Assembly (NCBI GenBank): GCA_030248135.1
Contig: JASANC010004416.1
Location: 1-64,000, forward strand
Direction: 5' to 3'
Length of the DNA: 64,000 nt
Source: Theristus sp. LFF4_11
Taxonomy: Eukaryota > Nematoda > Chromadorea > Monhysterida > Xyalidae
This document shows, piece by piece, positions 34,812 to 46,800 of this stretch. Below the pieces are notes generated by a model. It did not search any database and had not been told where the DNA came from. It saw only the letters and a program-made list of their open reading frames with translations. Within the stretch, counting starts at the first letter, position 1, and every line of letters starts with the position of its first letter. The translations under genes were made by a program, and so were the position numbers.

Positions 34812-37800
34812 ATGCTGACACAAACAATCCTCGGCAGCCTAGTTCTGACGATGCTGCTCCAATCGACCTTGGCGGCGTCATCAGCGCAACAGGTACGTTC
34901 ATGTATATTTGACGTTTGGGGGCTTTGGCATTAGATTTGATTTCCGAGGGCACACACTGCACAGCAAACGAATCTACTATACTATAAAAATACTTTGTAA
35001 ATTCCATTCTTTCTTTGACCGAGTGGACATCGGCGACCAATTTCAAAACAGGAATAAACAGCGCAATTGCCCGCTGAGGATGTAATTGTCAATATCAGCG
35101 TTCCCGTGAAATGGAAAGAATGCAATAATTTTTTTTGAGTAAGAACAGATTTAACCTTCACGTCACGCCTTTGTGTTGCATTTTTCGTTGTCTGACCAAA
35201 AGTTCCGAAGTGGTTACATGAATGTCATGTTTTTAAAAAAAGTTTTTTGCGTTTTGATTTGTCATAAAACAGTGCGTTAGTTGTGTTAGCTTTCGTGTTA
35301 GCGCCATGATTTGCAACTGATCTGAAAAATAGTGAGCAAACCAACGTACAAATGTGTGCAAACATCTTTTTCCAACAAGTTCTTATCGCCAAACACAAGT
35401 TCAAACAGTTTTGTGTTGAGTGTACAGTGCTGTAGCCACGTTCATTTGTCGTTCTACAAATCAGTGCACCCAAAAGTTGTTTTGTTTGAAGGTTTTTCCG
35501 CTTTTTAGCATCCAGCACAAAAAAGCTGTACAACGAACCGCTTAGAATCAAAAGGGACATTCGGTTTATCGTCGTGTGTGACTGTGTGGCACTAAAAAAC
35601 ATGTTTCTGGTTGTTTGATTGCACATTTATGAATGAATATAAACCGCACGTTGAACAGAAACATTTGTCGACTGTTTTAAACTCATGAGAGAGAACAGAT
35701 ACTCAGAAAAAAGGTCACGTTGATTGTGTTGGCTGACCAGTGAGTTAACGGAACAAAAAAGCGCCAAAATTTGAAATGTTTGGAGCTACAGTCCTTGCAA
35801 TAAGTAAGCGAGGCATGTGATAGAATAAGAAAGGACGCGAACACCTGCACGCAAAGTACAGAGTGAGCCAAAAAAAAAAGGTTCCAATTCTAAAATGCTC
35901 TCACTGGTTTGTGCTAAGGTGTTTCGAGCTGAAAATTGGAACACTATTAGAAAACATTTAGAGGTTTTTCTGTCCAAATTTTTGTTGTGGTATGTTGCCC
36001 CTATCATTCACTACAGCAGAATATCTGGAAAACATGAAAAATCGAAAAATGTTGTGAAATGCAGAGGGTTGATTTAGCGGTAACAAAGGGACCTCATGTT
36101 TTAAAATTTGGAACACTTGTTGGAACACTTTGGGAGTTTTTTGTGATCAAAAATTTTTTTGGCTTACACGTAAATTCATTTTCACAGTGTAATTTTTAAA
36201 AATAGCAATTTTTGACAAAAACACTGTTCATCCATAATCTCACTGTTTATCATTGCTCATAAACGATCTTCCGAACTGATGTATCGTCACGCGGTGTCAA
36301 AAATTGAATCTTTTACAAAATTGCCGAACCACTGTGAAAAAGTTATTCGCATGTTCCCACCAATTGGCAGACCAGACTCGCTGGTCTGCCGTCCACTTAA
36401 CCATAATGGCAGCAAAGACTGAAAATCGAAGTGCATCTCTCACTGCAGAAAAACAGTAACCAGTCTGTTATGGTAAAAATATCAGAGTGGCAAATTTTGT
36501 GTATTAAAAAAGGAAAAAAAACAATTTGGATTTGAAATAATAAATTCGCGTCTGTTCTGAGCAGAATCGCTTACGCACACTCAGACTTGAAGTGAAACAT
36601 TGGAGTGATCAAAAACTGTTCAAATGCAACTCAGCATTCGGCATTTCTAAGCTGCTTTAAACTCATATTGCTTTTTTCATCTTTTTTTTGTTTTGTGAAC
36701 ATTCGGGCTGTCACCAACGTTCATGCTTTTGATCTTTGTTAGAGCTAAATCAACTCTCTGCATTTTACAACATTTGTCGATTTTTCATATTTTCAAGATA
36801 TTTTGCTGTAGTGAGTGATAGGGGCAACATACCATGACAAAAATTTGGTCAGAAAAACCTCCAAATGTTTTCTAATAGTGTTCCAATTTTCAGCTCGAAA
36901 CAACTCAGCACAAGCCAGTGAGAGCATTTTAGAATTGGAACCTTTTTTTTGGCTCACCCTGTATATGAATAGCCGGTGCACAAGTGCGTCGTAACGGTTG
37001 CTGCAAAAGGATGTCATTTCGCAAGTTGCCGCAGCTTATTTATTGTGGGCTCTGTAGCTGAGCTTTTTCAACGTTTTTAGTAATATGCGAGCAGCACATG
37101 CTTTACATGAACGTCACTCTTGCGTGAATTGTGCAAAATCTTTTAAGATCGGCTTTTTCAGAATACCGACCCCCCCTTAGGCACAGTTTTTGAAAAGTTT
37201 TCAGATTTTGATGAAATTAGCACCAATCGAACCGCCTCGATGCGCTGAGTTCGAAAATCATATTTGTTTTTTAATTTGACCCTTTTTTATAGTCAAAAAC
37301 AAGGAAAAACCGTTTTTTTGAGCGACCTTCAGAAACATAGCTTTAACTTGCTTCTGCTTTGAGCTATTAACAAAATTCAAAAATCAATCGATTTTGCTTG
37401 TGCTCGCGCACATTTTTTATAATAACATTGTTATACAAAAAGTGTTTTTTATGCTCTAAATTTAAGAAAAACTAAAAGAGTTTGCGGTTTTTGCTATGTT
37501 TATGCACTTTTAAAGCGAGAACGGAGTAGGGTTGCTAAGTAATTCTGAAAGCCCTTGAAAAATGCTACATGTATGCAAAAAATAAAAAAAATCGATTGCC
37601 CATTAAGAAGTAACGAAGCATTACAATATCGGTCGCCCGCATGCGTACAGGGTATTTCCTGGTATGTCAACAAATTGTAGAGCAACAGAGACAAAAATCA
37701 AAATACGGGTATTAGGGTAACTTTTTGCGCTGAATCCAAAAAAATAAGTACCGTTGCAAAATTTTGTTACAGTAACCCAATATTTGCGATTTTTGACTTT

Positions 37801-40800
37801 TTTGGCCTTTTTTGGATTGTTTCTGGTCCGTGTGGTGTTATACTTGAACTAATCAGGCCAAATTTGGTATCAATCGGCTCCCCTTGATAATACAAACAAT
37901 TTCCATCTAGATAGCGCAACTGTATTGTAATTACCGTAACCCGCAGAGCAAGGTTTTTACCATTTTTAACCATTTTTAGGTCTGAAAGTGACATTTTTGA
38001 TTCTGTAGTGTTCTAGTTGTTCGAATTGAATCAAATTTGTATCAGTCAATTACTCTTGGTCAGGCAAACAGCTTTCATTTAGATACCGTAACCATAGCTT
38101 GACTTTCGTACCCGTTGAAGCACGGCATTCTACCAAGTTTTCACCATTTTCAGGCATGAAATTGGCTTTATGGTCTATGCAGTGTTATACTTGAACGAAT
38201 CTAGTCAAACTTAGCATCAATCGACTCCCCTTGACAAGACGAACAATTTTTATTCAAATACGGTACTTATTGCTTGACTACCGAATTTCTTAAAGCACAG
38301 TATTTTACTAGGGGGGGGGGGGGAGAGGGGGAGGGGGGGGGGGTTGATAGGGGGGGGGGGGATCTGGGGGGGGGGGGGGGGGTTTTTTTTTTGTTTTTTT
38401 TATATGTTTTGTAACTCTTTCAAGCCTGAAATTGGCTGTTTTGATCCATGTAGTGTACACTTGAACAAGTCCAATCAAATTCGCGATCTATACACTCCCC
38501 TTGATCAGGCAAACAATTTTCACTCAGATACCGTAATCCTTGCTTGACTATCGTTCCCAGTGTGTTCCCTCCCATCCCCCCTCCCAAAATTTTAGGGGCC
38601 ACCTCAGGTGCTGAAACCGTAACGAAAGGGGGATTTCGGATAAAAAGAAATTTTACATAGAAAAAAAGTCCAAAACCTGAGTTCAAAAATCTTACTTAGA
38701 ACTTTGCCCGAGGTTTCTATCTGCCCTATGTGGATGAGAAAGGAAATTCCTTTAATAATTAATTTGAAATTAAAAAACGTCGCAAAAAAATCTGAAACCG
38801 TGTTACAAACAACAAATCAAGGTTTCTGACTTTGAATATGCTGTTTATTTTTTCATACGAATTACTCCGTACCCTAAAAACGGTTTCTATATGAATTAAA
38901 ACAAGAAAAATTAAAAAAAATCTATTTTTATTTTTTATCCCCATAGAGACCATTTTTAGGTATGGAGTAATCCGTATAATAAATAAACATCATATTCGAA
39001 GTCAGCAATCTTGATTTGTGTTTGTAACAAGGTTTCAGAATTTTTTGTGACGTGTTTACTCAGCGTGCCCGAAAACCCCTTTCGTTACGTTTCAGCACCT
39101 GAGGTGGCCCCTAACATTTTGGGGGTGGGAAGAAACACACTGGGAACGGTAGTCAAACAAGGATTACGGTATCTGGGTGAAAGTTGTTGCCTAATCAAGG
39201 GGAGTCGATTGATGCTAAATTTGACTAGATTCGTTCAAGTATAACACTGCATGGACCATAAAGCCAATTTCATGTTTGATGGTGAAAACTTGGTAGAATG
39301 CCGTGCTTCAAGGGGTACGAAAGTCAAACTATAATTACGGTATCTAAATGAAAGCTGTTTGCCTGACCAAGAGTAATTGACTGATACAAATTTGATTCAA
39401 TTCGAACAACTAGAACACTACAGGAATAAAAAATGTCACTTTCAGGCCTAAAAATGGTTAAAAATGGTAAAAACCTTGCTCTGCGGGTTACGGTAATTAC
39501 AATACAGTTGCGCTATCTAGATGGAAATTGTTTGTATTATCAAGGGGAGCCGATTGATACCAAATTTGGCCTGATTAGTTCAAGTATAACAACACACGGA
39601 CCCGAAACAATCCAAAAAAGGCAAAAAAGTCAAAAATCGCGAATATTGGGTTACTGTAACAAAATTTTGCAACGGTATTTATTTTTTTGAATTCAGCGCA
39701 AAAAGTTGCCCTAATACCCGTATTTTGATTTTTGTCTCTGTTGCTCTACAATTTGTTGACATACCAGGAAATACCCTGTACGCATGCGGGCGACCGATAT
39801 TGTAATGCTTCGTTACTTCTTAATGGGCAATCGATTTTTTTAATTTTTTGCATACATATAGCATTTTTCAAGGGCTTTCAGAATTACTTAGCAACCCTAC
39901 TCCGTTCTCGCTTTAAAAGTGCATAAACATAGCAAAAACCGCAAACTCTTTTAGTTTTTCTTAAATTTAGAGCATAAAAAACACTTTTTGTATAACAATG
40001 TTATTATAAAAAATGTGCGCGAGCACAAGCAAAATCGATTGGTTTTTGAATTTTGTTAATAGCTCAAAGCAGAAGCAAGTTAGGGCTATGTTTCTGAAGG
40101 TCGCTCAAAAAAACGGTATTTCCTTGTTTTGGACTATAAAAAAGAGTCAAATTAAAAAACAAATATGATTTTCGAACTCAGCGGATCGAGGCGGTTCGAT
40201 TGGTGCTAATTTGATCAAAATCTGAAAACTTTTCAAAAACTGTGCCTAGAGGTGTGGAGGTCGGGTCGGTCGACTCAAAAAGCGAGTCTTAAAACACATT
40301 GTGCAATATCTCAGATAAACATCACAGTAACCGTAGAGATTGATTGCAATTCATTGTGTGCGATTTCAGTTTCCAATCAGTGGCGATCTGCCGCTGCACC
40401 CGTCGAGTGCACGGATTCGAGAGCGACGACAGGCGTATCCGATATATGGGCATGGCGATGTGAGGATCACGGTGGACGCACGGGGACTGCAGGAAACGGG
40501 CAGATGGGGACAATGGCAACAGCAGGGCGAATGCTCACGAACCTGTGGAGGGGGCGCACGACATGAAATCAGAGAATGCTTGTGAGAACACGTTATGAAG
40601 CTTCCCATGCCATCTTACTTTGTATTTAAACTTCCTGATAAGACCGCGGTGACTGTTGGCTTTAAAGGATTTTACATCACAATTTCCGACTTTTTTTACT
40701 TTGATATTACGGTATGGCTCATCAAACATGGCAGCTTCTATTAGGGTGCAAGGAGCGCGCGAAATTTGAATCAAAGCAAAAAGACTCAGAAACGGACATG

Positions 40801-43800
40801 TCTTTAACAGACGTTTTTGTTTAAACTTTTAATTAGCTCTCCGTGCTATGTTGTACAGTCTTCGTCCTTTGCACACTCGATTGCGGGACAAAATCCGGCA
40901 GTCATGACAAAACAGAACTCTTTGTCTTCAACTGGTCTCGCCTGACTGAAAGGACCAGCAGTGCCTTATTTATTCGACCATACTGTACCATAAAATTTTA
41001 GAATACCAGGCAACTGCACTGGCAGTTCAAAACGCTACGTCAGCTGCAACACTCAGGTTAGCAGGTTTTTAAAGGTTGGAATGAGTTCTTTGTACTACGT
41101 CATCGCTCTCGCATTGCGCTTCTGCAGTTTTACTCAAACATTTTGTTGCACCATGCACGCTTGGTGCCCCGCGTGGTCTCCCGCAAATGAAAGCGGCAAA
41201 ACCACGCTCGATGTTTCGGACCTCTTTTACATTGCGGGACACGGACACCGCGTGGGACACCCAGCCGGACACATCTGCCAGTGTGGGTGCTTGCTGAGCG
41301 AATGTTTCTGTTTTTGTGCCAGGCGTGCCCGGCTGACGCGATCGATTTTCGTGCAGCGCAGTGCGCCGAGCACGACGAGGACGCGTTCGAGGGGAAATAC
41401 TACGAATGGGTGCCGTTCATTAAACGTGGGCAGTTTGCCTTGACTGCATCGTTTTTGCCTTTTCTTTGAAAAGCTTTCAAAATTTCCAAAGTTGTCCAAC
41501 CAATTTCAGCGGGTCAACACGAATGCAGCTTGCTGTGTCGACCGAAGACCGAACAATGGGCGTACACATGGGCTGTGAAAGTGGTCGATGGCACCCCATG
41601 CAACTCGTACTCATCCGACATTTGCGTCGACGGATACTGCCTGGTGCGTTTGCACCGCCGTGAACAAGCTGCAGCATGCTGAACCGAATTCTTGGTCTCG
41701 TTAGCAGCCAATCAGAGCGCTATACTTGAGTTACATTAGCTTTCGACGCTGTCAGTCACTACGGTTATATTGCTTGTTGCAGAACGTCGGCTGCGACGGC
41801 AAACTCGGCTCGGACATTGTTGAAGACAAATGCCTGCTGTGCGGCGGCAACGGCACATCGTGCAAAACGGTTGTTCCTTGCAATACTTTGCCGCATTATA
41901 ACGGAACTAATTTTTCAAACTAAACGTATCGCAGGTGGATGACTTTTTCGACGAGCGCAGTCTGTCAGCCGGTTACCATGACGTCATCGAACTGCCACGT
42001 GGTGCCACCTCGATTTTCATCGAAGAAATGCGCGCGTCACCCGATGCACTTGGTTTGCTAAATTTTCTTTTCTGTTCCCATCCCAGGTATTTTTATTGCA
42101 AAAAAACCAAAAAACAAACTTGATTTCAGCCATTCGTAATGCGACCGGCCAGTATTTTTTGAACGGCAACTTTCAAGTGCTCGCTGTCTCTGGCATCCAT
42201 CAAATCGCCGGCACAATATTTCAGTACGAAATTCGCTCCGATAAAACAGAGGCGTTGCGGGCACGAGGGCCACTGAAGGAAGATCTCACTATTGCCGTCG
42301 GTTCACGCTTTTTTATGTGAAAAGTAAAAATTGAACATAGAAACTAGAAAGTTTTAACATTTTAGGTTGTGCACCATAAAGGCGCGAAAGATGTGGCGAT
42401 AAAATTTGAATTCTCGACCCCGATTGACGAAAGTGTCGAGTACATCTACAAACCGGGAAAATACGGCGAATGTTCAGTCACTTGCGGAAAAGGTAAAAAA
42501 ACAAATTTAAAAAGTTATAATTTAACTTTTCAGTAAAACCAAGTATGACTTATTTTTTTAAACGTGTCCCACTGAAATGACGTCATGTGCCGCCAAACAT
42601 GCGCTTGCCGTTCACAACAAACCAGACCAAACCAGACTTTCCGTTTAGCCGATTTCTTCCCGTAAACAAATGGTGAATGTCTAATCAGTCACACCAAACT
42701 GACATTTTTGTGCCTGTACATTGACAAACGAGCGTTTTTAAAGCAAATGATGTCATTTTAGTCCGGACACGTTTGAACAAATCCACAATACATTATAAAA
42801 ATGTAAAAGACAACCAATTTTGTTGTTGCAGGCGTGCACAAGCGCGACGCAACGTGCATTGAGTTGAACGGTCAAACCGAAGTGCCGTTGGCCGAGTGCG
42901 AGGCGCATAATGCTTCGTTGCCGATTTTGGAAAAAGAATGTGAAACCGTCCACTGCGCTCCTGCGTGAGTGACCGACTGCTTGTTGGCTTTCTATCGCTT
43001 CATCAGATTGTCAGATTCGTTTACGGTATGGCCGGTTAAACATGGCAGCTTTTTTCAGGGTGCAAGGAGCGCGCGAATTTTGAATTAAAGAAAAAGACGT
43101 TCAGAAACTGAATTGTGTGCCAAATTTGACGCGTTTTTTTAAACTAATGGATTATCCGCGCTATTCTGTTCATTCTTTATCCCTTGTACACATGATTGGG
43201 AACTACGTTGGCTTTTTTTGAAAAAGACAACTCCTAGTCTGCGGCTGATCCCGCCTTGATGGACTGCCTCATTTATTCGGCCATACTGTACAGCAAGCAA
43301 CCTCTGATCCGAGGAAATCCCAAGGCACAAACAAACTGCAATGCTGAATTTGCGTTGATGATGATAATTTTTGAAGTTGCACAGTTGCTTTCAGCTGGCA
43401 CGCCTCGCCGTGGGAAGAGTGTTCAACGAGTTGTGGCGAGCACGGCTGGCAGTACAGGGCAGTGTACTGTGAGCAGCATCTCAAGGACGGCCGTGTCGTC
43501 ACCGTGAACAACACAAACTGCGCCGGTGCTGGTGAGCGGCCGCTGCTGCAGCAACACTGCAATCGCTTCGAGTGTCCCGAGTGGAACGCTGGGCCGTGGT
43601 CGGCTGTGAGTCAAACAAGCCAATGAAAGCAGTAAACAAGGACACTGCCTGCCAACGTGTATGCAGCTTGCAGTGCAGCGAGCAGTGTGGCGCCGCCTAC
43701 CAATATCGATCGGTGATGTGTCGCTCGGAGAAGCCAGACGAAGACGGAAAACTGCTGCCAGCAAGCGCCTGCGACCAACAACAGCAACCGTCAGCGAAAC

Positions 43801-46800
43801 GCTCATGCAACCTTGGACCTTGTGAGGGACTCGCGTTTGTCACAACTGATTGGCAGCTGGTACGCAATTGACGACGACATTGACTGTGTTTATGCGGAAT
43901 CCGTCTTTACTCATTTGTACTGCAGTGCTCAAAATGCAACGACACAATTGAAACGCGCGAAGTGACGTGTCAAGACGAGGACGGTGCAGAATACGACGCT
44001 GACGAATGCACCACAGAAGAACAACCGCAGGCACCACCCAGTGAACGAGCATGTGCCGCTGTGGTGCCCTGTGTGTACCAGTGAGTGGCTGACTGCTCAC
44101 AAATCTAACCCATCTACGGCACAACCAATTTATTTTCTCTTTACAAACTTGAGATGGCACGTGTCCGAGTGGTCAGAGTGCAGCACCAACTGTGGTCATG
44201 GCCAGCAGAGGCGTCGTGTGTTTTGTGCGATCGACGAAGAAAATGTGATCACAGTGAGTTTGCAGTGTTCCGTGGACGACAATGAAGCAGCGTTGATTGA
44301 TTTTGTTTCATGCAACTTTCGTCAGATCATGGACGACTCACACTGCGACGCGGAGGAGCGGCCGAGTGCCACGCAGAACTGCACGAACGAGGAGCAGTGC
44401 ACTGGCACCTGGTACAAGAGCGAGTGGACGCCGGTCGGCGCTCGCAGCACTTTGAAATCGCAGTTTTTGATGAAAACAATAACACTATGAATGAGAAAGA
44501 CTATAATCAATGCGATGCATCTTTAGTGCACAGCAGAATGCGAGGGTGGCACACAGATTCGTGTGGTCGTCTGCTTGAACTACGATTACATGCCTGCCAA
44601 AGATCTCTGCGACGGCAACACCAGACCAGTCAGTCGTCAGGAATGCAACACACACGACTGTCCAAGTAGGCCATCCGTTTACATTCGGTCTCAGTGCTTG
44701 ACACACGGATTTGTTTTTAAAGTTTGTCGACCACCAGGCTATCATGAAACGATTCGTTGCAGAATGCGACGAGTCCGAGTTCGGCTGTTGCCCTGATAAC
44801 AGCACGTTCGCAACGGGCATGTACTTTGCCGGTTGCTCTAATTGCAGTTTCACTGACTGGGGCTGTTGTCCAGACAATGTCACCGAGGCACTTGGAGATA
44901 ATCTATTAGGTAAGCACAAGCTTGACTTTGTTTTCTTGGCTTTTGTAAAAACTCAACTTTATAATTGTTCTTGCATGAACTATAACTGTTATTGCATAAC
45001 AGGCTGCGACGGTGTCGAAGTGACGGAACCAACGGTGATAACGACGGAGGGAATGTGCAAGGTTCGGCTCTCGTCACAAGTTTTTTGTACTGCTTAGCGC
45101 TTACAGCGTCATTCTGAACTTGAATAACAAAAATGGACGTTTGTTCAGGTGCACAGCGACAGCAGCAGCAGCGAGGAAGTGATGGTGCCATGCGAAGATG
45201 AGGACGAAGTCACGTTGCAACCAACGTATGTCGATTATGAAGTGTGCTGACAGGCAGGCCCCTGAAAACGATCATGTGAAGAAAACGTTCAATTGCACTT
45301 TTCAGCATGGAATCCGACATGAATGAGACGGACGCCAATGCCACGGTACACTGCAGCAAAACCGAATTCGGCTGCTGTCCAGACTGGTACACCGCGGCCG
45401 AGGGTGACAACCACCAGGGATGCCCGAAATTTGCACTCGGTATAGTGCTCAGTTGAGCGTTTATTTAGTGTTTGTCTATTCATGACATCGTGTTTTCTAC
45501 ATCCCAGGCGAGTGCAACGCCACTAAATACGGCTGCTGCGACGACGAGATCACACTGGCCCGTGGCGAAAACCAGGAGGGCTGTGGGTCGTCGCAGTGCA
45601 GCGCGTCGTTGTTTGGCTGCTGTGCCGACCGTGTGACAATCGCCTTCGGGACACATTACGCTGGTTTGAATTTGTTGCCGGCCTATTTACCACTGATAAA
45701 CACACGAACAGCGTGCTTTCTGTTGCCGTGACTGTGAGTGTTCATTGGCAGGCTGTGAGCGATCGCTGTTCGCATGTGAACAGGCAGAGTTCGGCTGTTG
45801 CCCGGATGGTGAGACTGCCGCACTGGGCCCATTCGGCAAAGGATGCGGTGAGCCGTGCGCACTGACACGATACGGATGCTGTCCAGACGGAGTCAAACCA
45901 GCGCTCGGTAAAACCTTTTTTTTGTTTTTGAGAACTCACGGAATGCGCAGAACTGCAGTAATTCACTGTTATTTACTGTGAATGTTTTTCAAGTTTAGCA
46001 CGCTTACTCAGGCTCCTTTGAACTTAATCAAACCACATTCTGCGTGGTCACTGATGGCGCAACGTTTAGCGTAACATGACACGATCAGGTGCAAACAACA
46101 AGGGCTGCGGTTGCTCCGTGGCGCAGTTCGGTTGTTGCCCCGACGGAAAGACAGCAGCGAGCGGCGCCAGCTTCGAGGGTTGCCCGCAAGGCTGTGCTCA
46201 GACGGTGTACGGCTGCTGCCCCGATGGACGAACGGCCGCACGTGGACTGCGAAACGAAGGTGGCCTAAACGAATTCATGTTGTATTTTTGTCGTCGGCTT
46301 GCATGAACAGAACGAAAAATTAAAACACAACGAGATGAGACGCGTCTCGTGGCAGTCAACCCAGCTTTAGTAGGTTTCTGATAAAACATTCCGGAAACAA
46401 TGCACGTTCCACCAGGCTGTCCATGCCAGTACACGACATACGGCTGCTGCGACGACGGAGAGTCACCCGCACAGGGACCGAACGGCGAAGGCTGTGACGA
46501 TTGTCGATATGCAAAGTGACATCCTTGGTTTTAAAGTTCCATCCATCCATTTTATTTCGCGAAAAAGCAAGAAACTCCGATAAAATTGTATGAACAGCAT
46601 GTAGTTCGGAGACCCAATTATTTTGTTTTGTTTCGGTGTTTATTGTGAATGTGGCGTTTAATTGAGCGAGTTTATGAGTTCAGGTACGGGTGCTGCCTCG
46701 ATGGCAAAACGAAAGCACGTGGGCCTGACTTCAAAGGCTGCCCGGGCACCACACCGTCGCCGAGCATAGAGGGAGGCACTGCATCGCCCATAAAAATTGG

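Noticed and set aside
37500..37994. Two paired frames repeated at 39433-39926 in inverse orientation
   Set aside because: The pairing reflects the palindromic repeat. The frames are not similar to any protein family and contain the repeat's own direct units.
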